Notes: generated from the letters alone by a model not told the origin. A stretch of DNA of 64,000 nt from Snodgrassella alvi (GCF_002777425.1 NZ_MDVC01000115.1:62001-126000), one strand, 5' to 3'; shown: positions 1 through 10,757, numbered from the stretch's first letter. A program made the numbers and translations.

Positions 1-37
1 ACTCCAGCAACAATATGGCCTGAATTCTAATGCCTGA
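1..37 (+). CDS. C-terminal fragment of an upstream gene, possibly rdgB
   Basis: The frame beginning at base 2 stays open and ends at a TGA at 35-37, giving the tail LQQQYGLNSNA. It would overlap the hemW start by 8 bases. In many proteobacteria the gene just before hemW is rdgB (XTP/dITP diphosphatase), whose protein ends in a short helix, and this tail is compatible with that. A second frame ends at a TAA at 28-30 (TPATIWPEF), so neither frame nor identity is certain from so few residues. Confidence 0.3.
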   Translation, partial: LQQQYGLNSNA

Positions 38-1229
38 GTTTTCTGTCTCATTACAAACACCACAGAGTCACTCTCCACATCTGTCCAGTTTACCGCCATT
101 ATCGCTGTACATTCATATTCCATGGTGTGTGCGTAAATGTCCGTATTGCGATTTCAATTCGCATCAGTTGAAACAGGAGTTGGATGAACAGGCCTATATT
201 GCTGCCTTATTAACCGATCTAGAAACGGAACTGCCCTATTTCTGGGGCAGGCCAGTGCATACGATTTTTATTGGCGGCGGTACCCCTAGCCTGCTTTCGG
301 CCGCAGCTTTTGAGAAGCTGTTAAGTGGTATTCGTGCGCGGGTTAATTTGTTGCCAGCAGCGGAAATCACGCTGGAAGCCAATCCGGGCACATTCGAACG
401 CAATCGTTTTGCTGCTTTTGCGGCAGCGGGCATTAACCGCCTTTCAATCGGCGTGCAAAGTTTTGCCGACGACAAACTGGCAACTCTGGGACGTATTCAC
501 AACCGTGATGAAGCGCTAAGTGCAATTGAATCCGGTTTAACTTTATTTCCTAAAGTGAATATAGATTTAATGTATGCCTTGCCTGGACAAACAGTCACAC
601 AGGCACAGGAGGATATTCGTATAGCCATTGCAACCGGCGTACAGCATATTAGTGCCTATCAGCTTACACTGGAACCAAATACACCGTTCGCCCATACTCC
701 TCCGCCACAATTGCCAGACGATGACCATATCGCTGATATCGAAGAAACCGTGCATACAGCATTACATCAGGCCGGATTCACTCACTACGAAACTTCAGCT
801 TTTGCCCAGCCACAACAGGAATGTCAGCATAATCTGAACTACTGGCAATTTGGTGACTATATCGGTATTGGTGCTGGTGCTCATGGTAAAATATCTACTG
901 CTCAGGCAATCGAGCGTACAACCCGCAGCCGGCATCCAAAAGACTATTTGCAGGCCATGCAACAGCAACCGCAACGTGCAATTACCCGTCAACAGATATC
1001 GGCACAGGATTTGCCGTTTGAATTTATGCTGAATGTCCTGCGACTGACTGCTGGCGTGCCCAGTGCATGGTTTAGTGAACGTACCGGCCTGCCACTGGCT
1101 TCGATACAGCATGCCATTACTCAGGCAGTTGAACACGGCTTACTGGATGCAAATCCAGTGTATTTACGCCCCACGCCACTGGGACGCAGTTTTCTGAATG
1201 ATTTACTGGCTTTATTTTTAAAAACCTGA
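30..1229 (+). CDS. hemW: Radical SAM haem chaperone HemW
   Basis: The 399-residue protein belongs to the HemW (YggW) family, cytoplasmic radical SAM proteins related to coproporphyrinogen dehydrogenase HemN that bind haem and pass it to membrane targets such as respiratory enzymes. The cluster motif CX3CX2C is C33, C37 and C40 in PWCVRKCPYCDF, followed by the SAM-binding GGGTPS at 82-87. HemW rather than HemN is indicated by the length (HemN is about 455 residues) and the CPYCDFNS context. The ATG overlaps the upstream stop in one frame (TAATG), suggesting translational coupling. A haem-delivery role fits the cytochrome bo operon and hemB elsewhere in the window, although these are not adjacent. 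Confidence 0.93.
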   Translation: MPEFSVSLQTPQSHSPHLSSLPPLSLYIHIPWCVRKCPYCDFNSHQLKQELDEQAYIAALLTDLETELPYFWGRPVHTIFIGGGTPSLLSAAAFEKLLSGIRARVNLLPAAEITLEANPGTFERNRFAAFAAAGINRLSIGVQSFADDKLATLGRIHNRDEALSAIESGLTLFPKVNIDLMYALPGQTVTQAQEDIRIAIATGVQHISAYQLTLEPNTPFAHTPPPQLPDDDHIADIEETVHTALHQAGFTHYETSAFAQPQQECQHNLNYWQFGDYIGIGAGAHGKISTAQAIERTTRSRHPKDYLQAMQQQPQRAITRQQISAQDLPFEFMLNVLRLTAGVPSAWFSERTGLPLASIQHAITQAVEHGLLDANPVYLRPTPLGRSFLNDLLALFLKT

Positions 1230-1273
1230 TTATTTGATAATCCTTTTTTTCTTTAATGCAAAGGAGTAGCAAC

Positions 1274-1660
1274 ATGAGTAAAAATATTATTCATACTGAT
1301 AAAGCACCAGCCGCCATCGGCGCTTATTCTCAGGCTGTACGCGCTGGCAACACCGTATACCTGTCCGGCCAGATTCCACTAGTAGCCGAAACCATGCAGG
1401 TAGTAGAGGGTGGTTTTGCAGAACAGGCACACCAAGTATTTAAAAACCTTCAGGCAGTTGCAGAAGCTGCTGGCGGCAGCCTGAATGATCTGGTGAAAGT
1501 AAACGCTTATTTAACCGACTTAAGCAATTTTGCTACCTTTAATGAGATTATGGCGCAATACTTTACTGCTCCATACCCTGCCCGTGCCGCTGTTGAAGTT
1601 TCTGCCTTACCCAAAGGTGTGCAGGTTGAAGCAGAAGGTGTTCTGGTTCTAGACAAGTAA
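1274..1660 (+). CDS. ridA: RidA family reactive imine/enamine deaminase
   Basis: This 128-residue protein is a RidA (YjgF/YER057c/UK114) family member. RidA hydrolyses reactive 2-aminoacrylate and related enamines released by PLP enzymes such as threonine dehydratase (an ilvA gene lies at 26.6 kb). The hallmark stretch [12 protein letters not shown] is at residues 25-36 and the substrate-binding arginine is R104 in PARAAVE. I place the start at 1274 because AAGGAG (1261-1266) sits 7 bases upstream; an in-frame ATG at 1256 lacks such a site and would add non-conserved residues. The gene lies 44 bp after hemW and may share its transcript. Confidence 0.93.
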   Translation: MSKNIIHTDKAPAAIGAYSQAVRAGNTVYLSGQIPLVAETMQVVEGGFAEQAHQVFKNLQAVAEAAGGSLNDLVKVNAYLTDLSNFATFNEIMAQYFTAPYPARAAVEVSALPKGVQVEAEGVLVLDK

Positions 1661-1668
1661 GCAGACAA

Positions 1669-1708
1669 ATTCAGGACAGGCAGTCAAAATGGCTGTTTGT
1701 TCCTGAAT
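1669..1708 (+). other. Long hairpin between ridA and apaH
   Basis: ATTCAGGA at 1669-1676 pairs exactly with TCCTGAAT at 1701-1708. The stem extends inward through CAGGCAG and CTGTTTG using G-U pairs and one bulge, leaving a loop of about nine bases. No T-run follows, so it is not a standard terminator. It ends only five bases before the apaH ribosome binding site and could be an mRNA processing site or a translation-modulating structure; that role is speculative. Confidence 0.5.
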
Positions 1709-1724
1709 GGCTGGGAGGTTGGAT

Positions 1725-2558
1725 ATGGCGCAATACGTAATTGGTGATATACAGGGATGTCTGGCAGAATTTCAGAGTCTGCTGACGAAACTGGACTTTA
1801 ATCCCGGTACCGATACTTTATGGCTTACTGGTGATCTGGTCAATCGTGGCCCCCAGTCACTGGCTACTTTGCGTCTGGTTAAACAGCATGATGGCTGTAT
1901 GCAAACTATTCTGGGCAACCATGATTTGCATTTACTGGCGCTGCATTACGGCTATGGCAAACTCAAACGTGCGGACACAATCAGCGACATTCTCAATGCG
2001 CCCGACAGAAAAGAATTAATTGATTGGTTACGCCAGCAACCTTTATACCGCCGGCAGGCAGATTATGTACTGGTGCATGCAGGTATCTGGCCAGAATGGA
2101 CATGTACACAGGCACAATTGCTGGCACAGGAAGTGGAAACCGTCTTACAGAATACACCGCAACAGTTCTTTGCCCACATGTACGGTAATAAACCCGATCA
2201 ATGGAACAACAACCTAAGTGGCGATGAAAGACTGCGTTTCATCACCAACAGCTTCACACGGATGCGTGCGCTCACCGATAATGGTGCCATGGATTTTGAC
2301 TATAAAGGCACACTTAATGATATGCCGGCACATCATTTACCATGGTTTGAGGCTCCAGACCGACAGAATACAGATAAAACTATTTTATTTGGTCACTGGT
2401 CGGCATTGGGTCTGTATGAGACAAATAATGTTGTCTGCGTGGACACTGGTGCATTATGGGGCGGCAGCCTGACTGCATTTAATCTGGACGACAGAAGCGT
2501 GGTACAGACACCAAGTCAAACAAAGTTAAATTTTGAAAATTTAATGTACAAAAAATAA
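1725..2558 (+). CDS. apaH: Bis(5'-nucleosyl)-tetraphosphatase, symmetrical (ApaH)
   Basis: ApaH splits diadenosine tetraphosphate into two ADP and also removes Np4A caps from RNA 5' ends. The 277-residue protein has the metallophosphatase signature in order: GDIQG (7-11), GDLVNRGP (36-43) and GNHD (64-67). Later come VHAGIWPEW, the histidine motif FGHWSALGL and CVDTGALWGG, all typical of ApaH. The start at 1725 follows GGGAGG (1713-1718); an in-frame codon at 1707 would add MAGRLD across that site and is rejected. It lies 64 bp downstream of ridA. Enterobacterial apaH sits with ksgA/apaG, so this context differs. Confidence 0.95.
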   Translation: MAQYVIGDIQGCLAEFQSLLTKLDFNPGTDTLWLTGDLVNRGPQSLATLRLVKQHDGCMQTILGNHDLHLLALHYGYGKLKRADTISDILNAPDRKELIDWLRQQPLYRRQADYVLVHAGIWPEWTCTQAQLLAQEVETVLQNTPQQFFAHMYGNKPDQWNNNLSGDERLRFITNSFTRMRALTDNGAMDFDYKGTLNDMPAHHLPWFEAPDRQNTDKTILFGHWSALGLYETNNVVCVDTGALWGGSLTAFNLDDRSVVQTPSQTKLNFENLMYKK

Positions 2559-2797
2559 TGACCATTACGTGCAAATGTTTAATCGATAAAGCAAATATTG
2601 TATTTAAACATCACGTTGTGCGGAAATTTCTATCCCGGCATTCTTCATACAATAACAATAACGTTTATTGGATATTTTTAATACTAACCAACATTAGATA
2701 AAAAAGAATAAGATACATCCATTGCATCTTTACCTAAGCCAAGTATGATGGTTTATGTTATCTAAAAATTTATTCATAAATGCTTGAAGGAGTTGTC

Positions 2798-3376
2798 ATG
2801 AAAAAAGTTCTTGTCCCTGCTGTAATGTTAATGCTTGCTCTGACTGGCTGTGCATCTAAATCTCATCACAAGGCACCTGTCACCCAGTCAACCACAACTA
2901 CTACAACCACAGCAGCTACTGCTGCTGATGTACAGATTGACGGACGTAAAGAAGTATCTTACCTGTGTGGTACCGGCAACGCCAGAAACAGCTTACGTGT
3001 AATGTATGGCTTGCAAGGCCAGAACGTAGTGGCAGCTCAGGTAAATTATCAAGGCAAACTGTCTCCGGTAATGATGCGTGATGCCCGCGACGTTAACTAC
3101 AATACTTTCGTTTCTCCTGAAGGCATCACCTGGAAAACAGCTATTGCTACCAGCGACACTGTAGATCAAGTAGATGCTTTAGGTCTGGTGCAACCTAGCA
3201 AACAGGTTGTTAATGGTCAGGAAAGAATTGTTCCGCAAATTGTTACCCAGAATTGCGTCGTAGATAATGGTACAAATGGTACAGTAGCAACTGCTCCTGC
3301 GAAAACCAAAACTGTTAAAACCACCAAAACCGTTACCACTAAAAAAGTATACAAGCACAAAAAAACAAAAAAATAA
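2798..3376 (+). CDS. Lipoprotein resembling neisserial ACP / MliC-type lysozyme inhibitor
   Basis: A 192-residue secreted lipoprotein. Its signal peptide ends in the lipobox LTGC, so it should be lipidated and anchored in the envelope. A Thr/Ala-rich linker precedes a domain with VSYLCGTGN and a late cysteine in TQNCVVD. This spacing resembles the adhesin complex protein (ACP) of Neisseria, a surface-exposed inhibitor of C-type lysozyme of the MliC/PliC fold. The last 25 or so residues form an unusual Lys/Thr-rich tail (TKTVKTTKTVTTKKVYKHKK). The start at 2798 is supported by AAGGAG; the earlier in-frame ATG at 2780 is not. It is monocistronic, with a hairpin terminator directly downstream. 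The family assignment is by eye. Confidence 0.6.
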   Translation: MKKVLVPAVMLMLALTGCASKSHHKAPVTQSTTTTTTTAATAADVQIDGRKEVSYLCGTGNARNSLRVMYGLQGQNVVAAQVNYQGKLSPVMMRDARDVNYNTFVSPEGITWKTAIATSDTVDQVDALGLVQPSKQVVNGQERIVPQIVTQNCVVDNGTNGTVATAPAKTKTVKTTKTVTTKKVYKHKKTKK

Positions 3377-3389
3377 GTAACCGTGTTTG

Positions 3390-3424
3390 AAAAACGGCAA
3401 CCTTTCAGGTTGTCGTTTTTTTAT
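3390..3424 (+). terminator. Rho-independent terminator of the lipoprotein gene
   Basis: AAAACGGCAACC and AGGTTGTCGTTTT form a stem around a TTTC loop, with a run of Ts extending to 3422. It begins 14 bases after the lipoprotein stop codon. Confidence 0.85.
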
Positions 3425-3516
3425 ATAAATAAAGCAGCCATTCTAAAAATATGATATACCTTAGTTAGTTACATTCATCAGCATACAATATCCCCGCTGA
3501 ATAAACGGCATATAAA

Positions 3517-3545
3517 CTTGAAAGCCAGCCAGACTGCCCTTATTT
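3517..3545 (+). promoter_or_regulatory. Heat-shock (sigma-32 type) promoter of hslVU
   Basis: CTTGAAA at 3517-3523 is an exact match to the sigma-32 -35 element. After 13 bases comes CCCTTATTT (3537-3545), close to the CCCCATNT -10 element. It lies about 60 bases upstream of the hslV start. HslVU is a classical heat-shock operon, so position and sequence agree. Confidence 0.7.
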
Positions 3546-3606
3546 AAAGGCAGTTATTTTTTTCCGACAGTTATTGTGGCTGTTGGTCAACAAAGGATCA
3601 CGAGAC

Positions 3607-4140
3607 ATGCAACAATTCGACGGCACCACCATTATTTCCGTTCGGCGCGGCGAAAACGTCGCCATCGGTGGCGATGGTCAAGTGACATTGGGGAATACCA
3701 TTATTAAAGGCACCGCACGCAAAGTGCGTAAACTGTATAACAATCAGGTTCTGGCCGGCTTTGCCGGTGGTACTGCCGATGCATTCACCCTGATTGAACT
3801 ATTTGAAAGCAAATTGCAAAAACATCAGGGTAAACTGATGCTGGCAGCGATTGAGCTGGCCAAGGAATGGCGTACTGACCGCGCGCTGCGTCGTCTGGAG
3901 GCAATGTTAATTGTGGCTGACAAAAAAAATACACTGGTGATTACCGGTAACGGCGATGTACTTGAACCAGAACAAAGTATTGCCGCCATTGGTTCCGGTG
4001 GTGCATTTGCCCAGTCTGCCGCCCGCGCACTAATGGAAAACACCGAACTGGAACCAGCTGTGGTAGTTAAAAAATCACTGGAAATCGCCGGTGATATCTG
4101 CATTTATACCAATCAGAGCCATACTATCGAAACCTTGTAA
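3607..4140 (+). CDS. hslV: ATP-dependent protease peptidase subunit HslV
   Basis: HslV is the N-terminal-nucleophile threonine peptidase of the HslUV (ClpQY) protease, a double hexamer that degrades unfolded and regulatory proteins in the cytoplasm. The 177-residue product starts [14 protein letters not shown]; removal of six residues exposes T7 as the catalytic N-terminal threonine, as in other HslV proteins. [11 protein letters not shown] and the [14 protein letters not shown] segment are also typical. The start at 3607 has AAGGA upstream and keeps the normal short propeptide; the longer reading from 3574 would spoil it. hslU follows 59 bp downstream. Confidence 0.96.
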   Translation: MQQFDGTTIISVRRGENVAIGGDGQVTLGNTIIKGTARKVRKLYNNQVLAGFAGGTADAFTLIELFESKLQKHQGKLMLAAIELAKEWRTDRALRRLEAMLIVADKKNTLVITGNGDVLEPEQSIAAIGSGGAFAQSAARALMENTELEPAVVVKKSLEIAGDICIYTNQSHTIETL

Positions 4141-4199
4141 TTACCTTGGTTGGTTAATTTAAATTGTCAATAACGGTCAAACCTCAAGATTGGAACAAG

Positions 4200-5537
4200 A
4201 TGAGTACAGCAGTAATGACCCCGAGCGAAATCGTTCATGAACTGGATAAACACATTATCGGCCAAACTCAGGCCAAACGTGCGGTAGCAGTAGCACTGAG
4301 AAACCGTTATCGCCGCAGTCGTGTTGCCGAACCATTACAAAGTGAAATTGTCCCGAAAAACATTCTGATGATTGGCCCTACCGGCGTGGGTAAAACTGAG
4401 ATTGCGCGCCGCCTCGCTCGTCTGGCCAATGCGCCGTTTATCAAGATAGAAGCCACTAAATTTACCGAAGTGGGCTATGTTGGCCGCGATGTGGACAGCA
4501 TTATTCGCGACCTGATTGAAATTGCGCTGAAAAACATCCGCAGCCAGACAATCGCCAAAAATCGCGACCGTGCACAGGATGCGGCGGAAAACCGCATTCT
4601 GGATGCCCTGCTGCCGCCACCACGCAGCGTAGGTTTTGCTGGCGAACCGCAGGAAGCACAACCGGAAAACCACACCCGGCAAAAATTCCGCCAAATGCTA
4701 CGTAAAGGCGAACTGGATGATAAAGAAATTGAAATCGAAGTCGCCGCTTCTCCTTCTCCAGCCATGTCAGTAATGGGCCCTCCGGGAATGGAAGACTTTA
4801 CCAATCAGTTACAGGACATGTTCAGCAGCATGGGACAGGGTAAAACCAAAGCGCAGAAAATGAAAGTAAGCGCTGCCATGAAACTGTTACTGGATGAAGA
4901 GGCAGCCAAACTGGTAAGTGAAGAAGAATTACGCGAGCAGGCTATCAAAGCGGTTGAGCAAAACGGTATTGTATTTCTGGATGAAATCGACAAAATCGCT
5001 ACTGATAGCAACCGTCATGGTGGTGATGTGTCGCGTCAGGGTGTGCAACGTGATCTGTTACCACTGGTTGAAGGCACAACAGTGCAAACCAAGTATGGCA
5101 TGATTAAAACTGACCATATCCTGTTTATCGCCTCTGGCGCATTCCATCTCAATCGTCCGAGTGACCTGATACCCGAATTACAGGGACGCTTCCCTATCCG
5201 GGTTGAGCTGGATAATCTGAGTGTGGACGACTTCAAAGCCATCCTCACCACCACACATGCCAATCTAACCGAGCAATATGCTGCCCTACTGGCTACTGAT
5301 GACGTAAATCTGCAATTTACTGATGACGGTATCGCCCGTATTGCCGAAATTGCATTTCAGGTTAATGAAAAAACTGAAAATATTGGCGCACGCCGCTTGC
5401 ATACAGTGATGGAAAAACTGCTTGAAGAAGTTTCTTTCGAAGCTCCTGCCGGTGATATAGCCATAGATGCAGCCTATGTAGATGCGCGATTGCAGGATAT
5501 TGCCGAGCGTGAAGACTTAGCTCGTTACGTACTGTAA
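4200..5537 (+). CDS. hslU: ATP-dependent protease ATPase subunit HslU
   Basis: HslU is the AAA+ unfoldase that feeds substrates into HslV. The 445-residue protein carries Walker A GPTGVGKT at 59-66 and Walker B with DEID at 261-264. An inserted I domain lies roughly between residues 110 and 240, as usual for HslU. It ends in DLARYVL, the C-terminal peptide that docks between HslV subunits and activates them. ATG 4200 gives [12 protein letters not shown], matching family N-termini; upstream in-frame TTG 4164 is unlikely. A terminator follows within 15 bases. Confidence 0.96.
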   Translation: MSTAVMTPSEIVHELDKHIIGQTQAKRAVAVALRNRYRRSRVAEPLQSEIVPKNILMIGPTGVGKTEIARRLARLANAPFIKIEATKFTEVGYVGRDVDSIIRDLIEIALKNIRSQTIAKNRDRAQDAAENRILDALLPPPRSVGFAGEPQEAQPENHTRQKFRQMLRKGELDDKEIEIEVAASPSPAMSVMGPPGMEDFTNQLQDMFSSMGQGKTKAQKMKVSAAMKLLLDEEAAKLVSEEELREQAIKAVEQNGIVFLDEIDKIATDSNRHGGDVSRQGVQRDLLPLVEGTTVQTKYGMIKTDHILFIASGAFHLNRPSDLIPELQGRFPIRVELDNLSVDDFKAILTTTHANLTEQYAALLATDDVNLQFTDDGIARIAEIAFQVNEKTENIGARRLHTVMEKLLEEVSFEAPAGDIAIDAAYVDARLQDIAEREDLARYVL

Positions 5538-5547
5538 CCCAATATTC

Positions 5548-5570
5548 AAGCGGCCACGGCCGCTTTTTTA
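5548..5570 (+). terminator. Rho-independent terminator of hslVU
   Basis: The GC-rich stem AAGCGGCC / GGCCGCTT has a two-base loop and is followed by a short T-run. It lies directly after the hslU stop codon. Confidence 0.85.
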
Positions 5571-5622
5571 TTTGCCTGCCGTGTGTCTTTTCACCTGATT
5601 TTTATTCTGTTTAAGGCTTTCC

Positions 5623-6213
5623 ATGAATTCCACATTATCCCGTACCTTTCAGCCTTATCTGCTGCAATACTGTTCTTTAGTCCAGTGGCAGCGCAAATTA
5701 CTGGCAACTACAGCCGCAGCACTGATAATGGCCTTATCAGCCAATATCAGCATTCCCCTGCAACCTGTGCCTTTATCCCTGCAATCTCTGGCTGTTTTAC
5801 TGATTGGCGCCGGTCTGGGGCGCAGACTTGCCGTATTGGCCATGCTTGAGTATCTAATACTGGGGGCTTGCGGCCTGCCTTTTTTTGCCGGTGGCCATGG
5901 CGGGATAAATGTCCTGACATCGGCTTCAGCCGGTTATCTGTATGGATTTGTTGTCAGTGCCTATATAGCAGGCATAGCGGCCGAAAGAGGTTACGACCGG
6001 CATTTTCTTAGCGGACTGTGTGCCTTTGCCCTTGCTCACCAGATTATATTTGTCTTTGGAGTTGTTTATCTGGCTCTCTATCTGCACACTGATATCTATC
6101 AAGCCCTGCAACTGGGCTATCTGCCATTTGCCGGTTTTGATTTACTCAAGTTTTTTATCGCCACCGTGACGATGCTGGGGCTGTGGCATCGCCCTGACCA
6201 AAAACGGCACTGA
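5623..6213 (+). CDS. bioY: Biotin transporter S component BioY
   Basis: A 196-residue integral membrane protein of the BioY family, the substrate-capturing component of ECF-type biotin transporters. The conserved segment IPLQPVPLSLQSLAVLL lies near residues 44-60. It is followed by GAGLGRR, then LEYLILGACGLPFFAGGHGG, the family hallmark. About six hydrophobic helices can be seen. No bioM/bioN energising genes are adjacent, so it either works alone, as has been shown for some BioY proteins, or uses components elsewhere. The start is the ATG at 5623; the ribosome binding site is weak. Confidence 0.9.
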   Translation: MNSTLSRTFQPYLLQYCSLVQWQRKLLATTAAALIMALSANISIPLQPVPLSLQSLAVLLIGAGLGRRLAVLAMLEYLILGACGLPFFAGGHGGINVLTSASAGYLYGFVVSAYIAGIAAERGYDRHFLSGLCAFALAHQIIFVFGVVYLALYLHTDIYQALQLGYLPFAGFDLLKFFIATVTMLGLWHRPDQKRH

Positions 6214-6233
6214 TATTTTATAGACACAGAAAA

Positions 6234-6294
6234 ACCGTCTGAATACAACTGATTGATACATTAAAGTATTCTGTTGTAGTTGAGTTCAGACGGT
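6234..6294. terminator. Bidirectional hairpin built from an inverted pair of a DNA-uptake-like word
   Basis: ACCGTCTGAA (6234-6243) and its exact reverse complement TTCAGACGGT (6285-6294) flank a 41-base spacer in which CAACT and AGTTG extend the stem after a two-base bulge. It lies between convergent bioY and glnB. Nine of the ten bases equal the neisserial DNA uptake sequence GCCGTCTGAA. Paired uptake sequences used as terminators are well known in Neisseria. Confidence 0.7.
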
Positions 6295-6316
6295 ATGGTA
6301 TTAATCTGGCCTGCGT

Positions 6317-6688
<372 letters not shown>

Positions 6689-6821
6689 TTAAAAACTACC
6701 ATATCCTTATCTGAAACTCAAACCACTCCTACCCAATAACATAAAATCAAGCATAGCGCCTAGTTTTCGCGTAAAATTGCGCCTCAGCCCAAACCCACTA
6801 CCAAAGTGAGCTACCCTCATC

Positions 6822-9800
6822 ATGTCAGTTGTACTGTCACTATGCGGCGAGGCCGCACTTTCCCCCTTTCGTATTGAAAAATTGTTACAGCAGGCTGCAA
6901 AACTGCAACTGGACTGCAACATTCAGATAAATAGCGAATTTCGCTATTTTGTGGCTTCAGCAACTGCACTCAATTCAGACAATCAGCAAAAACTACTTGA
7001 ACTATTGCGTGCCACGCACCTAAACTGCAATACCTTGCCTGGTACCCAGCTACTGGTTATCCCACGTTTGGGAACCATTTCGCCCTGGGCTTCCAAAGCC
7101 ACCAATATTGCTCACAATTGTGGCCTTACTGCAATTGAACGCATCGAACGCGGTATTCTGTATTCCTTTTCCCGCCCGCTCAGTCAGCAGGAACAGGATA
7201 GCTGGCAGGTAATATTGCATGACCGCATGACTGAAAGCGTACTTGCTTCTGTTGCAGATGCGGCACAACTGTTTCACGCCACAGCAGCGCAGAGTTTTAC
7301 CTGTATTGATATACTGGCAGAAGGCAAATGCGCGCTGGAAACTGCAAACCGGCAAATGGGACTGGCATTATCCGCAGATGAGATAGACTATCTGGTGGAA
7401 AATTATCAGCAGCTACAACGCAATCCTACAGATGTAGAACTGATGATGTTTGCTCAGGCAAACTCCGAACATTGCCGCCACAAGATTTTTAATGCCAAAT
7501 TTATCATTGATGATGAAGCCAAACCCGATTCCCTGTTTGGCATGATTCGCGCCACCCATCAGGCTCATCCCGAAGGCACACTGGTAGCTTATAAAGACAA
7601 TTCTTCCATTATTGCCGGCGCCAGTATTGAACGCTTCTACCCACAGGCTAATCAACAACAGCAATATCGGTTTAATACAGAAGAAACCCATATTCTGATG
7701 AAAGTGGAAACTCATAATCACCCTACTGCAATTGCACCTTTTGCCGGTGCGGCTACCGGCTCCGGAGGTGAAATCCGCGATGAAGGCGCAACAGGCAAAG
7801 GAGCGCGCCCTAAAGCGGGTCTAAGTGGTTTCAGCGTTTCCAATCTTTCCATACCCGAATTTATCCAGCCGTGGGAACAATATACAGCTACCCGTAATCA
7901 GTATGGCAAACCAGCACACATCAGCAGTGCACTGGATATCATGCTGGACGGCCCGATTGGCAGTGCAGCTTTTAATAATGAATTTGGCCGTCCCAATCTT
8001 CTCGGTTATTTCCGCACCTTTGAAGAATTATTCAGCGGTACCATGCGTGGCTTTCATAAACCCATCATGATAGCCGGCGGACTCGGTAATATTCAGGCAC
8101 AGCAGGTTTTCAAGGACAATATCCCTGCCGGTGCATTACTCATTCAGCTCGGCGGCCCCGGCTTGCTCATCGGTCTGGGTGGAGGAGCTGCATCCAGCAT
8201 GAGTACCGGAACCAATCATGCCGATCTAGATTTTGACTCAGTACAACGCGGTAATCCAGAAATTGAGCGTCGTGCCCAGGAAGTTATCGATCGCTGCTGG
8301 CAACTGGGTACAGACAACCCAATTATTTCCATTCATGATGTCGGTGCTGGTGGTTTATCCAATGCCTTTCCGGAACTGGTAAACGATGCCGGCCGTGGGG
8401 CTGTATTTCAGTTACGTCAGATACCACTGGAAGAACATGGCCTCAATCCGCTGCAAATCTGGTGTAATGAAGCGCAGGAACGCTATGTATTAGCCATACT
8501 GCCAGAAAATCTGGAAATCTTTCAGGCCATTTGCCAGCGTGAACGCTGTCCATTTGCTGTGGTTGGTACCGCTACAGACGACGGACAATTACAGCTGCGT
8601 GATGATTTGTTTAACAACAATCCGGTGGATATCCCACTGGACGTATTACTGGGCAAGCCACCCAAAGTTACCCGTACCGACTATACCGTTAACGAAGAAA
8701 TCGCGCCCTTTGATGGCAGCAAACTGGACATTCGTGAAAGTCTTTACCGGGTATTACGTCTGCCAACAGTAGCCAGCAAGCAGTTTCTGATTACCATTGG
8801 TGACCGCAGTGTTGGCGGCCTTACCCACCGTGACCAAATGGTTGGACGTTTCCAGACACCGGTGGCAGACGTCGCGGTTACCAAAATGGGCTTTAATACC
8901 CTGCTTGGTGAAGCCATGAGTATGGGCGAAAAATCACCTCTGGCATTATTTTCCGGCGCAGCATCTGGACGCATGGCCGTTGGCGAGGCATTAACCAACA
9001 TCGCCGCTGCCGACATCGGCACACTCAGTAAGATTAAACTTTCTGCCAACTGGATGGCTGCCTGTGGTTTTGCTGGTGAAGATGCACGTTTGTATGAAAC
9101 AGTAGAAGCGGTATCTGAGCTATGCCAGAAATTGCAACTAAGTATTCCCGTTGGCAAAGATTCCTTGTCAATGCAAACAATCTGGCATGATACCGGCGAA
9201 GAAAAAAGAGTGGTGTCACCATTATCTGCGGTTATCACTGCTTTTGCCCCGGTAAACAATGTTTGTCATACCGTTACGCCTGAATTACAGAATATCGCGG
9301 ACACTACCCTGCTGGCCATCGACCTTGGACAGGGCTGTAGCCGCATGGGTGGCAGTGCCCTGCAACAGGTATGGAAAAACCTCAGCGGCCGTGCACCTGA
9401 TGTAAATACACCAGCACTACTGGCTGATTTTTTCCTGCTCATACAATCATTAATCCGCGCACAGAAAATTCTGGCGTATCATGATCGCAGCGACGGTGGT
9501 CTGGTGGTGACACTGGCAGAAATGATGTTTGCCGCTCATATAGGCGTAACCATTAACATCGCCTCACTTATCCAGCAAACCAACCAGCACAGCCACAACC
9601 AGAAGCTACAGGATGCGGCTGTGCGTAGCCTCTTTACTGAAGAGCTCGGTGCCGTGATTCAGGTACACAATGCAGATGTTGCCGGTATTCAGGCTGCCTT
9701 TGCTGCGGCCGGCTTGGCTGATACGCTGCATATTCTTGGCCACATCAACACCACCGACCGGTTAATGGTACATCACGGCAACACGGTTCTACTCAATGAA

Positions 9801-10757
9801 AATCGGGTAGACCTGCAAAAGAGCTGGAGTGAAACCAGTTATCACATGCAACGCTTACGCGATAATCCGTACTGTGCCGACAGTGAATTTGCCTTACTGG
9901 AACAGGAACGCTTAGCCGGATTATTTGCCGAATTAAGCTTTAACCCTGCCGAAGATATTGCTTTGCCCTATATTCATCGTGGTGAGCAGCCTAAAGTGGC
10001 TATTCTGCGTGAACAGGGCGTAAACGGACAGCAGGAAATGGCCGCCGCATTCACACGTGCCGGCTTTGCTGCCCATGATGTGCACATGAGTGATTTGCTG
10101 GCCGGACGGGTAACACTGAAAGATTTTCACCTGCTGGCTGCCTGCGGTGGTTTTAGCTATGGTGATGTGCTCGGTGCCGGTGAAGGCTGGGCCAAAAGTA
10201 TTTTATTTAACCAGCAGCTTCGGCAACAGTTTGCTGAATTTTTTGCCCGTCAGGATACGCTAACTCTGGGTGTGTGCAATGGTTGCCAGATGCTCAGCAA
10301 TCTGGCCGAGATTATCCCGGGTACAGATACATGGCCGCGTTTCCACCGCAATCATTCCGAACAGTTTGAAGCACGCCTGAGTATGGTTACCGTCCCTGCC
10401 TCACCATCATTAATTCTGGCGGATATGGTTGGCAGCAGCTTGCCAGTTGTAGTAAGCCATGGTGAAGGACGGGCAGACTTTGCCCATTTATCGGAAAACA
10501 GCGTACCGCCAGAGCTGGCCATTGCGCTACAATATGTGGACGGCCATAATCAGGTAACGGATATGTATCCGCTCAACCCGAATGGATCTCCCGCCGGTAT
10601 TGCAGGTGTCAGCAGTCAGGATGGTCGCGTCACCATCATGATGCCGCACCCGGAACGAGTATTTCAGACAGCACAAATGAGCTGGGCTCCACGAGACTGG
10701 CCGGAAATGTCTGGCTGGTACCGGCTGTTTGCCAGCGCTCGGAAAGTTTTAGGCTAA
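6822..10757 (+). CDS. purL: Phosphoribosylformylglycinamidine synthase
   Basis: PurL converts FGAR, glutamine and ATP to FGAM in purine synthesis, in the cytoplasm. At 1311 residues it is the long single-chain form of beta- and gammaproteobacteria. The order is an N-terminal PurS-like domain, a linker with [11 protein letters not shown], and two AIRS-like halves with [13 protein letters not shown] and [14 protein letters not shown]-terminal class I glutamine amidotransferase ends the protein, with nucleophile C1152 in [10 protein letters not shown] and the His/Glu of HPERVFQ. The ATG at 6822 gives the usual [14 protein letters not shown]. luxS follows after 19 bp and is probably cotranscribed. 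Confidence 0.97.
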   Translation: MSVVLSLCGEAALSPFRIEKLLQQAAKLQLDCNIQINSEFRYFVASATALNSDNQQKLLELLRATHLNCNTLPGTQLLVIPRLGTISPWASKATNIAHNCGLTAIERIERGILYSFSRPLSQQEQDSWQVILHDRMTESVLASVADAAQLFHATAAQSFTCIDILAEGKCALETANRQMGLALSADEIDYLVENYQQLQRNPTDVELMMFAQANSEHCRHKIFNAKFIIDDEAKPDSLFGMIRATHQAHPEGTLVAYKDNSSIIAGASIERFYPQANQQQQYRFNTEETHILMKVETHNHPTAIAPFAGAATGSGGEIRDEGATGKGARPKAGLSGFSVSNLSIPEFIQPWEQYTATRNQYGKPAHISSALDIMLDGPIGSAAFNNEFGRPNLLGYFRTFEELFSGTMRGFHKPIMIAGGLGNIQAQQVFKDNIPAGALLIQLGGPGLLIGLGGGAASSMSTGTNHADLDFDSVQRGNPEIERRAQEVIDRCWQLGTDNPIISIHDVGAGGLSNAFPELVNDAGRGAVFQLRQIPLEEHGLNPLQIWCNEAQERYVLAILPENLEIFQAICQRERCPFAVVGTATDDGQLQLRDDLFNNNPVDIPLDVLLGKPPKVTRTDYTVNEEIAPFDGSKLDIRESLYRVLRLPTVASKQFLITIGDRSVGGLTHRDQMVGRFQTPVADVAVTKMGFNTLLGEAMSMGEKSPLALFSGAASGRMAVGEALTNIAAADIGTLSKIKLSANWMAACGFAGEDARLYETVEAVSELCQKLQLSIPVGKDSLSMQTIWHDTGEEKRVVSPLSAVITAFAPVNNVCHTVTPELQNIADTTLLAIDLGQGCSRMGGSALQQVWKNLSGRAPDVNTPALLADFFLLIQSLIRAQKILAYHDRSDGGLVVTLAEMMFAAHIGVTINIASLIQQTNQHSHNQKLQDAAVRSLFTEELGAVIQVHNADVAGIQAAFAAAGLADTLHILGHINTTDRLMVHHGNTVLLNENRVDLQKSWSETSYHMQRLRDNPYCADSEFALLEQERLAGLFAELSFNPAEDIALPYIHRGEQPKVAILREQGVNGQQEMAAAFTRAGFAAHDVHMSDLLAGRVTLKDFHLLAACGGFSYGDVLGAGEGWAKSILFNQQLRQQFAEFFARQDTLTLGVCNGCQMLSNLAEIIPGTDTWPRFHRNHSEQFEARLSMVTVPASPSLILADMVGSSLPVVVSHGEGRADFAHLSENSVPPELAIALQYVDGHNQVTDMYPLNPNGSPAGIAGVSSQDGRVTIMMPHPERVFQTAQMSWAPRDWPEMSGWYRLFASARKVLG

